A DNA stretch of 64,000 bases from IMG/VR virus record IMGVR_UViG_3300042874_000443, positions 93,409 to 157,408 of that record; one strand, 5' to 3'. A program made the position numbers and the translations under genes. Shown here one piece after another: positions 35,779 through 43,689 of this stretch (positions are counted from its first letter, which is position 1; each line of letters begins with the position of its first letter). Under the pieces are notes generated by a model. It saw only the letters and a program-made list of their open reading frames with translations. It ran no database searches and had not been told where the DNA came from. This DNA comes from a virus.

Positions 35779-35924
35779 AGGCAGGCCGCCCCAAAGGCAC
35801 GAAGGTAGTCGTGTGTCCTTGCGGGTGGCGCGTCACCGGGAAGGGCAAGACCGTTCGATGCACATCATGTGGTCGGCGTGTCTCCCTCGACAAGAAACAA
35901 CCCCGCATCAAGGCAGTCGCATGA
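35775..35924 (+). CDS. small zinc-ribbon protein
   Basis: 49 aa, too short for a usual ORF cut-off but bounded by ATGA overlaps on both sides (XRE gene and rnhB), which strongly supports it. It has CPC at 14-16 and CTSC at 29-32, a compact zinc ribbon, and a basic composition (KAGRPKGTK, KKQPRIKAVA). It is probably a nucleic-acid-binding accessory peptide; function unknown. Confidence 0.65.
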   Translation: MKAGRPKGTKVVVCPCGWRVTGKGKTVRCTSCGRRVSLDKKQPRIKAVA

Positions 35925-36589
35925 CGCACAGGTACGTGATCGGCGTCGACGAATCCGGCTGCGGGGCACTCGCAGGTCCGCTCGTCGTCGTGGCAGTGGC
36001 GTTTCCCGTCGACGCGGACCGCGTGACGGCCATGTGGAAAGGTGTCTACGCGGACAAGACGCTCGTCGCTGGTGATTCCAAAGGCATCAAGAACCAAGCG
36101 CATCGCGAGGCGCTGTCCATTGCAGTGCAGGCGACGTGTTCGGCAATCGTCGTCATCGAGAAGACGTCGGCCGAGATCGACGCGCGGCTCTTGGGGACCG
36201 TGTTCCCTGAAGCTATCAAGCTTGCGACGTCTCGATGTCTCGAACGGCTCAAGACCCTCGACCCTTCTCTCGAGCCGGAGCACTTCCAGGTCCTGATCGA
36301 CGGTGACCTCGAACGTCCAGACCTACCTTGCTTGGTGCGCTGTATTCCCGGGGGCGACAGAACCGACTGGCGCATCGGCGCAGCATCCATCGTCGCGAAG
36401 GCCACGCACGACAAGCGAATGGATGAGCTGCACAAGGAGTATCCGAACTGGGGCTTCGACAAGAGCCGCGGGTACCCGACGCGCGAGCACAAGGCGCTCC
36501 TGACGAAGCGAGGCCCGACGATGGCGCACCGCAAGTCGTATCGCCCCGTACGTGCAACGATGCCGCGCGCACAAGGAATCGAGGAGTGA
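35921..36589 (+). CDS. rnhB: ribonuclease HII
   Basis: 222 aa. The N-terminal VIGVDESGCGALAGPL carries the first catalytic Asp-Glu of RNase HII, DWRIGAASIVAKATHD matches the conserved R-x-x-x-x-A-S-I-x-A-K-x-x-R/H-D motif, and GYPTREH is the usual late motif. The enzyme removes ribonucleotides embedded in DNA and RNA primers using two metal ions. It sits in a translationally coupled run after the XRE regulator, near dinG, consistent with primer or R-loop processing. Length is normal. Confidence 0.92.
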   Translation: MTHRYVIGVDESGCGALAGPLVVVAVAFPVDADRVTAMWKGVYADKTLVAGDSKGIKNQAHREALSIAVQATCSAIVVIEKTSAEIDARLLGTVFPEAIKLATSRCLERLKTLDPSLEPEHFQVLIDGDLERPDLPCLVRCIPGGDRTDWRIGAASIVAKATHDKRMDELHKEYPNWGFDKSRGYPTREHKALLTKRGPTMAHRKSYRPVRATMPRAQGIEE

Positions 36590-36816
36590 TGGGGCTCGAC
36601 GTTCTGAAGCCACGCGTCTCGCACACGACCTGTGCACGCTGTCGAAAGCTGTTCAAGGCAGGCGACCGTGTCATGCCTGCGCACATCATTCTCAGCCCGA
36701 ACGCACGGGACCCGCAGACGCAGGAACTGGGAATCCACATGTCGGGCGAGTTCGAGTTCGTGCATGCGTCGTGTCTCGACACATCCCTCGACGGCAAGGC
36801 CATTCTCACCACATGA
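36589..36816 (+). CDS. small CxxC/HxxC zinc-binding protein
   Basis: 75 aa. ATG at 36589 chosen; a GTG at 36586 overlaps the rnhB stop as GTGA and is equally possible. TTCARCRKLFKAGDRV and later FVHASC give a C-x-x-C ... H-x-x-C set, typical of a small treble-clef or LIM-like finger. It is coupled to the next gene by an ATGA overlap. Function unknown. Confidence 0.55.
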   Translation: MGLDVLKPRVSHTTCARCRKLFKAGDRVMPAHIILSPNARDPQTQELGIHMSGEFEFVHASCLDTSLDGKAILTT

Positions 36817-37316
36817 GCGACAAGAAGCCCCGCGGCATCGTGGACCCGTGGCGTACGGTGGACCCAGTCCATCGGCCGTCCAAGCCCGCGCGCGTGCCCG
36901 ATCAAAAAACGAAGATCGACCTCGACGACATCGACCGAGACGCGGACCTTGTGGCGCCGAACAAGCATGTCATCCGTACAACGCACGCGTGTTTCGAGGT
37001 CACGTCGAGGACAGCGACGACGCTAGCCGAGGCGTTTGACGTCTTTGCCGAGTGCCTCATCGGTCTCTTCAACGTACGCAGTGCCAAGGACATGCTGATC
37101 TCAGCAGGCATCGGTGTTCAGTGTTTCGACCGCTCGGGGAATGTCCCTGATAAAGGTGCTCCGGCATCCACGCTCAAGGGCGGCCACTCCACCATCTGGT
37201 TCGTGCAGAAACCGGTGAACGAAGGCGCACTCGTTCTCGCACGCATTCTTCGTTCCCCGGACGCAGCAGCGACCTTGCACCGTTACAAGGTCGTCGTCAT
37301 GATGACCGCCAGCTAG
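36813..37316 (+). CDS. hypothetical protein
   Basis: 167 aa. The first 45 residues are basic and Pro-rich, likely disordered; the rest is a compact alpha/beta region (TTLAEAFDVFAECLIGLF, HSTIWFVQKPVNEGALVLARIL). No motif points to a catalytic role. The ATGA overlap with the preceding gene fixes the start. It belongs to the rnhB run. Confidence 0.5.
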   Translation: MSDKKPRGIVDPWRTVDPVHRPSKPARVPDQKTKIDLDDIDRDADLVAPNKHVIRTTHACFEVTSRTATTLAEAFDVFAECLIGLFNVRSAKDMLISAGIGVQCFDRSGNVPDKGAPASTLKGGHSTIWFVQKPVNEGALVLARILRSPDAAATLHRYKVVVMMTAS

Positions 37317-37324
37317 GAGACACC

Positions 37325-37585
37325 GTGGCCGACAAACCCTGCAACACCTGCCAGAACTACGACCCCATCATCCGCGGCACGAAGGAAGGACGTCACGGCC
37401 GTTGTGCTGTGAAATCGACCTACCCCGCGAAAGAACAGAAGGGCCAGATCTTCCCCCAGGGCGTCGCACGCGCCGAGCCCGGTGAGCTGGCCAAGCCGGT
37501 CATCGTCGTCGGAAGCGAGGTCCAGAAGACCTGCGCGCTGTACCGCATCAAGCCCATCAACAAGGCAATGACCAAGGCAAAGTGA
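37325..37585 (+). CDS. small Cys-containing protein
   Basis: 86 aa, GTG start with AGGAG 8 nt upstream. The Cys residues at the N-terminus (PCNTCQNYDP), in RHGRCAV and late in KTCALYR give a four-Cys pattern like a small zinc or redox domain. Similar short proteins with a C-x-x-C-x-x-Y/F start are common in phages. Its function cannot be told. Confidence 0.5.
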   Translation: MADKPCNTCQNYDPIIRGTKEGRHGRCAVKSTYPAKEQKGQIFPQGVARAEPGELAKPVIVVGSEVQKTCALYRIKPINKAMTKAK

Positions 37586-37887
37586 TGAACGAGAAATTCG
37601 CCGAGAACGTTTCGAAGTCCCCCGAGAGCATCGAGAAGGCGAAGCACACCATCGCGGCGGGCGCGATGAACGACCACGCGCTCGAGGCGGCCGCCAACGC
37701 CGAGGAGATCATCGGCTACCTCGGGGAGCTGTGGGGCGACCGCGCCTTCACCCCCGAGCAGTGCGTGTTCGCGCTGGCGCTCGTCACCATCAACTACCGC
37801 GAGGGCGTGCCCGCGCAGTTCGGCGGCAAGGAGATGTTCGACCGCATCGCCGTCGAAGCGAGGAAGTACTTCGATGCCAACCGCTGA
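37585..37887 (+). CDS. hypothetical helical protein
   Basis: 100 aa, ATG directly after the preceding stop (one-base overlap). Entirely helical by appearance, with an Ala-rich centre (NDHALEAAANAEEIIGYLG). No family recognised. It overlaps the next gene by 14 nt. Confidence 0.5.
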   Translation: MNEKFAENVSKSPESIEKAKHTIAAGAMNDHALEAAANAEEIIGYLGELWGDRAFTPEQCVFALALVTINYREGVPAQFGGKEMFDRIAVEARKYFDANR

Positions 37888-38131
37888 CCGCGACCCGGAC
37901 GCCGGGAACCAGTGGCAGTCGTACCACAAGGGCTGGAAGGCGGGCGCCGCCAGCAAGGCGATGGACCCGGTGTTCCTCATGCACGACAACGCGAAGATCA
38001 AGGCGGCCTACGAGCAGGGCTACCAGGACGCGCGCCTCGCACTGAACGCCGCGATGCAGAAAGCGGCTGACCGCTACGGCTATCGCATCAACGTGTTGCG
38101 TCTGTGCAACGGCCTCATCGCTGAAGCCTAG
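37874..38131 (+). CDS. RMF-like small protein
   Basis: 85 aa. It has SYHKGWKAGAASKAMDP and then YEQGYQDARLAL, a pair of (Y/W)-x-x-G-(W/Y)-x-x-G/A repeats separated by a short loop. This resembles the ribosome modulation factor / CrpP fold, in which such segments are common in phage and plasmid proteins. The resemblance is by eye and the length is similar. If real, binding to ribosomes or a small RNA-binding role is possible. It overlaps the converging kinase gene by 4 nt. Confidence 0.4.
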   Translation: MPTADRDPDAGNQWQSYHKGWKAGAASKAMDPVFLMHDNAKIKAAYEQGYQDARLALNAAMQKAADRYGYRINVLRLCNGLIAEA

Positions 38132-38838
38132 ACGCGCGTGCGAAGGTACTCTTTGAGTTCGTCGACAGCCTTCTGACGGAGCACCTCGAGCGTCGCGTTG
38201 TTGTTGATGACGAGGTTGAACTCGCTGTCGGGAATCGTGTCCATCTCCGTCTCGGAGGCGTGACCGGCGAGCCCCTGGGCACTGTTGTCCGTCGACGGAC
38301 GACGGATACGCCAGACCTCGCCGCCCGCCTTCTTGATCGCTTCCATCTCGGACTTGAAGCGGCAGTCAGTGATGGCGACGAAGAGCTTCGCCGACCACAT
38401 CGGTTCGTTGCCCATCTTCTGATCGGACAGGAGCTGTCCCGCACGCTTGATGGCGTGCTTCACCCATGCGTTCTTATCGACGCGACGGATGCCCTCGGTC
38501 CCGACGAACTGCAGGATCATGCGGTTCGTCCAGAACGATGCGAACGACTTGGGGTCGCCAACCGCCGTGCAGTTGTTGCAAAGCACCTGCGTCGACGCGA
38601 CGAGCATACAGTTGATCGACTGGCAGGCCGGGCACTTGAAGAGCGGAAGGTCGGTGACCTTCGACTTGCCCTCCTCGGTGTAGACGTCGTCGTGTGTGAG
38701 CCCGAAGAGGTCCATACAGACCTCCTTGAGCTTGTCCGCGAAGGCGAGCGTCGCTCCCTTCGGGTTGTGCTCGACGAGCATCTGCCCGACGGTGTCCTTG
38801 CCGCTCTTGCTCTTGCCCATGAGTCCGATCAGTCGCAT
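38128..38838 (-). CDS. deoxynucleoside monophosphate kinase with inserted zinc ribbon
   Basis: 236 aa from the ATG at 38838, which has GGAGGAC upstream; a longer upstream reading would hide that site. P-loop GKSKSGKDT is at residues 8-16, AFADKLKEVC resembles the substrate lid of T4 gp1-type dNMP kinases, and FVAITDCRFKSE is the conserved D-x-R region. An insert at about 68-92 contains CPACQSINC and CNNC, an extra zinc ribbon. The enzyme makes dNDPs from dNMPs, fitting the RNR and ThyX in the window. It overlaps 38829-39236 by 10 nt. Confidence 0.8.
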   Translation of the reverse strand: MRLIGLMGKSKSGKDTVGQMLVEHNPKGATLAFADKLKEVCMDLFGLTHDDVYTEEGKSKVTDLPLFKCPACQSINCMLVASTQVLCNNCTAVGDPKSFASFWTNRMILQFVGTEGIRRVDKNAWVKHAIKRAGQLLSDQKMGNEPMWSAKLFVAITDCRFKSEMEAIKKAGGEVWRIRRPSTDNSAQGLAGHASETEMDTIPDSEFNLVINNNATLEVLRQKAVDELKEYLRTRV

Positions 38839-39236
38839 TTGTCCTCCAGGTACATGATCCGTGCAGGCCAGAATGGCTGCATCGACTCTTGCCACATGCA
38901 GTCATCGTCGAACAGGTCTACGAACTGGCGAACCAGGTCGATGTGTTCTTTCTCGATACGCCACGCTGGTTGGTCCTTGCCAAGCCAGAAAGCGTCGTAC
39001 GCGTCGCGGCAGCAGACAGCCCCGTCAAATACGATGGCACGTACTTGAGGGTTCGCCAGGATGTCGCGAACGACGTCTCGGAGGTACTTCGAGGAGTCGT
39101 TCAGTATTGCAACTGCGCGCTCCTTCCATCGCTCCTTGATTTCATCGTCACGTTTCAACATCGGGCATGCGATGACGATGACCTGCCCCTTCGGATTCAA
39201 GGGTTGGTACTCCAATTTGGATACCGGCTTCCACAC
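38829..39236 (-). CDS. hypothetical protein resembling DUF4346/MtrA N-terminal fold
   Basis: 135 aa from the GTG at 39236 (a TTG at 39242 lies inside the ATAAAC motif). It has YQPLNPKGQVIVIACP, AILNDSSKYLRDVVRDIL and NPQVRAIVFDGAVCC, a succession of strand-helix-strand reminiscent of the tetrahydromethanopterin methyltransferase A / DUF4346 group, which is sometimes fused to thymidylate synthase. The resemblance is weak. It is co-transcribed with dNMP kinase and near thyX, so a nucleotide-related role would make sense. Confidence 0.35.
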   Translation of the reverse strand: MWKPVSKLEYQPLNPKGQVIVIACPMLKRDDEIKERWKERAVAILNDSSKYLRDVVRDILANPQVRAIVFDGAVCCRDAYDAFWLGKDQPAWRIEKEHIDLVRQFVDLFDDDCMWQESMQPFWPARIMYLEDKCD

Positions 39237-39241
39237 GCACA

Positions 39242-39258
39242 ACGTTTATCCCACAATC
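39242..39258 (-). promoter_or_regulatory. ATAAAC-class promoter-like motif (copy 4)
   Basis: Minus-strand GATTGT, GG, GATAAACGT, ending 5 nt before the GTG at 39236. Placed in the divergent gap with the GHKL ATPase gene (39278). Same 17-nt layout as the other five copies. Confidence 0.45.
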
Positions 39259-39277
39259 ACTTCACGAAAGACAAGCC

Positions 39278-40708
39278 ATGGCCAAGATCTCGCTCGCTAT
39301 CGACAAGAACTACTGTGCCTCGTGGGGCGTGTTCGAAGGCATCCGTGAGTTCCTGCAGAACGCCAAGGACGCCGAGGACGACGGCTACAGCATGACGATC
39401 GAGCACTTCCCGCGGACTTCGCGGCTCGAGATCACCACGCGCGGCATCTACATCGACCCGTCCAAGCTGCTCATCTTGGGGCGGTCGGACAAGACGCCAG
39501 GGGAACGCCGCGGGCAGTTCGGCGAAGGATTCGTGCTCGGAACGCTCGCGCTCGTGCGCAAGGGCCACGACGTCAAGTTCGTCAACGGGGACCTGTCATG
39601 GAACGTCTCGTTCGAGCGCCCTGACGCGGGTCATCCGTTTCAGCACAACGAGCTGTTGACGTTCAAGAGCCGCAAGATCTCCGTGCAGGAGCCCGACTTC
39701 AAGCTCGAAATCGAAAGCATCACGACGGACATCTGGGCCGCGATCAAGAAGTTGTTCTTGTTCCTCGAGCCGCCGAAGCCCAACGAGATGTTCGAGATGT
39801 CGGCAGGTCGCCTTCTGATCCACCCGGACCGCAAAGGTCAGGTGTTCGCGCGGGGCATCTTCGTACGTCTGTTCGAAGACCTCGTCTGCGGCTACGACAT
39901 GCACCGTCTCGAGCTGGACCGAGACCGTCGGATGGTCGATGAATTCCATCTGCACTACAACCTCGGGCAGCTGTGGCAGGAGGCGTGCGGAAAGCACCCG
40001 GACCTCGCCGCGCCCAAGGTCTACGAGATGGCGAAAGCGAACTCGGCGGAGGTGCGGCAGCTCAAGTACCACGCGGACGCCAAGCTCCTGAAGCATGTGC
40101 GTGATCGGTTCGAAGCCGAGCACGGCGAGCACGCAGCGCCGGTGACGACGATGACGCACGCACGCGCAGCCGAGAGCGCCGGCGTCACGCCCATCGTGGT
40201 CTCGGACACGTTGCGCGAGTTGCTCGAGAAGGGCGGGCTCTCCGCCGAAGCGAAGGCCGAGCAGCTCAGTGGTACGGTCAAGCAGCGGTTTTCGCCGACG
40301 GAGCTGACCGCCGAGGCACTGCATGCGGTTGCACGTCTCGAAGCCTTCTTGCCGAAGATGGTCATCGTGGCGTTCCACGGCGACGACGCGAAGTGCCGCC
40401 TCATCGACGACAAGAAGGTGGTCGGTGTCGACCACCGCCTGCTCGTGGGGCCGTTCAAGAAGCTCTTGAACGCGGCGCTCCATTCGGAATCGCAGCGTCG
40501 CGGCATCCCTGTGCTCGACATCCTGCTCGAACACCTGGACCCGCCTCCGCCGCCGGCAGCGACCAACGAACTTGCGAAACTCGATACGTGCGATGAATGC
40601 GGCGCTCAGTACCCGCAGGACGCGGGCTCGCACGAGGGGTTGTGGCATTCGAATGCGTGCTCGCTCTATCCTCACGAAGATGCCAAGGCGGAAACGCCCA
40701 CCTTCTGA
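39278..40708 (+). CDS. GHKL (Hsp90/MORC-type) ATPase with C-terminal zinc finger
   Basis: 476 aa. The N box EGIREFLQNAKDAED (E24, N28, D31) and the G-rich lid RGQFGEGFVLG (about 78-88) define a GHKL ATP-binding domain of the Hsp90/MutL/MORC/sacsin kind rather than a histidine kinase, since no dimerisation His box is present. A helical middle region follows. The tail has CDECG then H and HSNAC, a likely zinc finger near residue 440, after a PPPPP linker. Such proteins act as ATP-driven clamps on DNA or proteins. The target here is unknown. Confidence 0.75.
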   Translation: MAKISLAIDKNYCASWGVFEGIREFLQNAKDAEDDGYSMTIEHFPRTSRLEITTRGIYIDPSKLLILGRSDKTPGERRGQFGEGFVLGTLALVRKGHDVKFVNGDLSWNVSFERPDAGHPFQHNELLTFKSRKISVQEPDFKLEIESITTDIWAAIKKLFLFLEPPKPNEMFEMSAGRLLIHPDRKGQVFARGIFVRLFEDLVCGYDMHRLELDRDRRMVDEFHLHYNLGQLWQEACGKHPDLAAPKVYEMAKANSAEVRQLKYHADAKLLKHVRDRFEAEHGEHAAPVTTMTHARAAESAGVTPIVVSDTLRELLEKGGLSAEAKAEQLSGTVKQRFSPTELTAEALHAVARLEAFLPKMVIVAFHGDDAKCRLIDDKKVVGVDHRLLVGPFKKLLNAALHSESQRRGIPVLDILLEHLDPPPPPAATNELAKLDTCDECGAQYPQDAGSHEGLWHSNACSLYPHEDAKAETPTF

Positions 40709-41084
40709 CCCGACGTGCTCGCGCTGCGCGAACGAGGCGGACCTCGTTCAGTGGCACGACGGCAAGGTCTACTGTCCGAGCTGCCTGGACTGTGGCTGCG
40801 ACGACAGCTTCCGGAAGGTCAACGACACGTGCATCAAGTGTTTGCGCGACCTGCACACCCTCATGACGTTCGAAGGGCCGCGTATCCGCGAGGTCGAAAT
40901 CTACATGATGGACGCGTGGGCCGAGTACGGTGTTCGCGCGCAGGAGCTGATGACGTGGACGTTCGAGGAAGAAGAAACCCTCGAGTCAGTGTGGGACGAC
41001 CGGCGTCCGAAGGGTGTCGAGCCTCCATCACCACGCGTCGCTCCTCCGCACCATCGGCTCACTTCTTCGGGTGGAAGTCGGTGA
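40680..41084 (+). CDS. Cys-rich zinc-finger protein
   Basis: 134 aa, starting inside the end of the GHKL gene (29-nt overlap). Residues 10-60 hold CSRC, CPSCLDCGC and CIKC, enough for two zinc sites. The remainder is acidic (FEEEETLESVWDD) with a Pro-rich tail. The last 26 nt overlap thyX in convergent orientation, so its C-terminus shares DNA with ThyX's end. It may act with the GHKL protein; that is context only. Confidence 0.55.
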   Translation: MPRRKRPPSDPTCSRCANEADLVQWHDGKVYCPSCLDCGCDDSFRKVNDTCIKCLRDLHTLMTFEGPRIREVEIYMMDAWAEYGVRAQELMTWTFEEEETLESVWDDRRPKGVEPPSPRVAPPHHRLTSSGGSR

Positions 41085-41943
41085 ACAGGTTCGGCCACAT
41101 CTCGAAGCAGACCTTCTTGAGCGTGCGCGCGAAGCGACACATCTCCATATCGGCGGCCTCGTCGTCACGCTCGTGGAAGAACTTCGTGAGCGCCATCGGG
41201 TTGGTCGTCCAGATGAACGACGTGCCGCAGCTCATGAGCAGGTCGCCGGCGCTCGACTCGTAGATGCGTTTCTTGTCGAGACCGACGGGCTTCTTGCCGT
41301 GGACACCTTCGTAGGCCGCGACCTTGCGCTCGATGGTGCGAACGTACATGAGGTAGTTCGCGCTCGCGTTCTCCTGGAACATCGCCAGCTCGTGCGGATC
41401 TTCGAGGTAGTACGGATGCGCGATGTACGTCCCCGGGTGGTGTGTGAAGCGCGTCGACTCCTGTGACGGCGAGCCTTCCTCGTCTCGGTCGCTGCCGACG
41501 TAGTTGCGGATCAGCTCGTGGCTGACGCGGCGACTAATGTGCGCGAAGAAGAACGTCATCTTCGCGTGGTAGCCCGTCGAACGGTGCGGGATGCGACCGT
41601 CCCACATCGAGTGGAGGTAGTCACCGTTGCCGCGCTTCTTGCCAGCGTCGGCGAAGCTGTCGTAGCACTTGCGACCCGCCAGCTCGGCGAGCAGCTCGTT
41701 GTCGGTGATCTTGCGCTGCGGTGCCGTGCTGCCTTCGGAGACGACGAGGAACGGATCGTCGTCGTAGCCGTTGTGTGGCACGAGGTCCGTCATCTGCTGG
41801 AAGCCCTGTTCGGGCACACAGTGTGGGCGGTAGCAGCGGACCCATTCGGCCATCTTCATCACGCCCTCGGGCATGAGCTGCATGTGGGCCATAGGAACGA
41901 CGATCGGGTTGTCGGTGATGATGGTGGCGACGGGCTGAGTCAT
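41059..41943 (-). CDS. thyX: flavin-dependent thymidylate synthase, divergent
   Basis: 294 aa. HISRRVSHELIRNYVGS leads into SPSQESTRF, matching the ThyX pattern R-H-R-x(7)-S-x-(N/Q)-E-x-S-x-R-Y/F with changes: the usual RHR is RNY and the loop before S-x-Q-E-S is longer. MALTKFFHERDDEAADMEM is like the ThyX C-terminal substrate-binding helix with the conserved R-x-x-x-x-A-x-x-E. ThyX makes dTMP from dUMP using FAD and folate. GGAGG precedes the start, and an ATAAAC motif lies at 41958. Confidence 0.75.
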   Translation of the reverse strand: MTQPVATIITDNPIVVPMAHMQLMPEGVMKMAEWVRCYRPHCVPEQGFQQMTDLVPHNGYDDDPFLVVSEGSTAPQRKITDNELLAELAGRKCYDSFADAGKKRGNGDYLHSMWDGRIPHRSTGYHAKMTFFFAHISRRVSHELIRNYVGSDRDEEGSPSQESTRFTHHPGTYIAHPYYLEDPHELAMFQENASANYLMYVRTIERKVAAYEGVHGKKPVGLDKKRIYESSAGDLLMSCGTSFIWTTNPMALTKFFHERDDEAADMEMCRFARTLKKVCFEMWPNLFTDFHPKK

Positions 41944-41957
41944 TCAAAGCCTCCGGG

Positions 41958-41974
41958 ATGTTTATGGTACAAGC
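41958..41974 (-). promoter_or_regulatory. ATAAAC-class promoter-like motif (copy 5)
   Basis: Minus-strand GCTTGT, AC, CATAAACAT, 14 nt before the thyX ATG; a GGAGG Shine-Dalgarno follows within the leader. The 50-nt gap is shared with the divergent gene at 41994. Confidence 0.45.
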
Positions 41975-41993
41975 ACAGAACAGAGGAGACCCT

Positions 41994-42563
41994 ATGTCGC
42001 TAGACGACTTGGATCAAGCACTCTTCGAAGCGAAGTGGGGCGACGCGGAAGAAGACGTCATGGAAGTGATCGCGCGGATCCTCGAGCTTCCCCGGGAAGC
42101 TGTCGAGCGCGTGATCTACGCAATGGAAGTAGTGCACGGTGACATCAGCAAGCAGCTCTACAACTCCCACCCCACGCTGGACGACAAGTTGCGGGCGGGG
42201 CTGAAGGCGCTGGTGCAAGAAGGACTTGCCCGTGTCCTGGTACGCAGCGCCATCTTGAACGAACGGGCGATGCTGGTCTCGCCACAGAAGCTCATCAAGG
42301 ACCCCTCGGAGATCTGCTCGGGGTGCGAGTGGTCGATCCCCTGCATCTCGAACAACTACAGCACCCCACCAAAGTGCTACGCAGCGGGACCGCCTGTCGG
42401 CGTTCGCCCCTCCCGCGTGACGCTCGGTGCAGTGGAGCTGCAGACCCTGCGAAACGGCGCAGCTCTCGTAACGCCCGTCAAGATCACCAAGAACACGGTC
42501 ACCGTGACCTGCTCACACCCGCGAGGTACGTTCAAGGTTGCAGCGAAGGACCTGTCGACATGA
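41994..42563 (+). CDS. hypothetical protein with CxxC...C segment
   Basis: 189 aa, ATG with GAGGAG upstream. The N-terminal two thirds are helical and acidic (DDLDQALFEAKWGDAEEDV). CSGCEWSIPCISN near residue 108 is a possible metal site, and the last 40 residues look like a small beta barrel (GAALVTPVKITKNTVTVTC). First gene of a long coupled run to about 47.4 kb. No family recognised. Confidence 0.5.
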   Translation: MSLDDLDQALFEAKWGDAEEDVMEVIARILELPREAVERVIYAMEVVHGDISKQLYNSHPTLDDKLRAGLKALVQEGLARVLVRSAILNERAMLVSPQKLIKDPSEICSGCEWSIPCISNNYSTPPKCYAAGPPVGVRPSRVTLGAVELQTLRNGAALVTPVKITKNTVTVTCSHPRGTFKVAAKDLST

Positions 42564-42979
42564 CGTTCTTGAACATCCTCGACTCGTTGTCGAGGTCGGT
42601 GCGCCAGCATGAGGAGAACACTGTCAACTGCGGCACGTGCCCCGTGAGCATGGCGTGCGTGGTCAGCGAAGGTGGCAATGGTTGGCGGTTCCGGTGTTGT
42701 GGGTCGACGGGCGTAGAAGTGCAAGGACTTCTGTTCGTCATGGATTGCAACAACAACCAGTTCGAAGTGAACAAAGACGTGATGCGCGCGAACGTTTGTC
42801 CCCTGTGCACCGGAGACATCATTGAATCAGCCGTCCGTGGCAACGCCGAGCGTTATCGCTACGTCCGAACCGTGCACGCGGTGGTCCCCCTCAAGACACG
42901 TCTCGACGTGTGGCGCGCACGGCTGCCCAAGGCGCAAGCGAAAGTTCGTGAAGAACAACAACGACTGGGAGAATGCTGA
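42560..42979 (+). CDS. Cys-rich hypothetical protein
   Basis: 139 aa, ATGA-coupled to the preceding gene. It carries CGTCPVSMAC near residue 24, RCCG near 46 and CPLC near 81, likely two zinc sites, and a basic helical C-terminus (RARLPKAQAKVREEQQRL). Function unknown; composition fits nucleic-acid binding. Confidence 0.5.
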   Translation: MTFLNILDSLSRSVRQHEENTVNCGTCPVSMACVVSEGGNGWRFRCCGSTGVEVQGLLFVMDCNNNQFEVNKDVMRANVCPLCTGDIIESAVRGNAERYRYVRTVHAVVPLKTRLDVWRARLPKAQAKVREEQQRLGEC

Positions 42980-43689
42980 TGGGCTTTGGCTATGCTGGAC
43001 AGGTGTCCAGAGACCGTCAACGCGAACTGATCGTAACGGCAATGCAGAAGGGGAACGCCAAACACAACCGCACGAACATCGAGGTTGAGTTTCGAGGCGA
43101 CGCGTACCCGCTCATCACGTTCGAAGGTCCCGCGTGGGTCGCATCGGGCTTGATGCAGTTCTATCACCACGGCTCGCGTGTGATGGCCGTCGACTTCCTT
43201 CGTGACAGGATCACGGATTTTGGATACACCGGATACAGTATGACCACGAACGTGTATCTGAACGCCTGGTCCAGGACGCTCGGAGACATGTTCTTCCAAG
43301 GTGTGGAATGTCTTCGCAGCGAGACGAACCCGTTCCGCTGGACCGTCTCGGACCGCTACAACAAGAACAGCACGGACTACTACTTCTCTCGCGGCGCAGG
43401 GCACGCGAAAGACATGTTCATGCGGTTCCGTGCGGGCGTCCCTTGGGTCAAAGAAGTCGACGGGAGCCCCTGGTTCTTCGGTCAGCACTACAACGCGCGT
43501 CTCGAGGACCATTTCAACCAGATTCGCAGCGACATCTTGCGTGACGGCGTCGGCTGGCACTGGTTCACGGCGGACTGGAACGCGCACGGTGAGTGGGGGA
43601 AGCGCTTCATCGACGACGCTGCCAAGAAGCGGTGGGAGAAGCGCGAAGCCAAGCGTCTCCGCTATGATTCAGCTGCGGAGGCAGCATGA
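42979..43689 (+). CDS. hypothetical protein
   Basis: 236 aa. The ATG at 42979 is chosen over 42973 because GGGAG then has a 7-nt spacing. Aromatic-rich (WFFGQHYNARLEDHF, WHWFTADWNAHGEWG), ending with a basic helix (AAKKRWEKREAKRLR). No motif recognised; no membrane segment. Coupled on both sides by short overlaps. Confidence 0.5.
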   Translation: MGFGYAGQVSRDRQRELIVTAMQKGNAKHNRTNIEVEFRGDAYPLITFEGPAWVASGLMQFYHHGSRVMAVDFLRDRITDFGYTGYSMTTNVYLNAWSRTLGDMFFQGVECLRSETNPFRWTVSDRYNKNSTDYYFSRGAGHAKDMFMRFRAGVPWVKEVDGSPWFFGQHYNARLEDHFNQIRSDILRDGVGWHWFTADWNAHGEWGKRFIDDAAKKRWEKREAKRLRYDSAAEAA

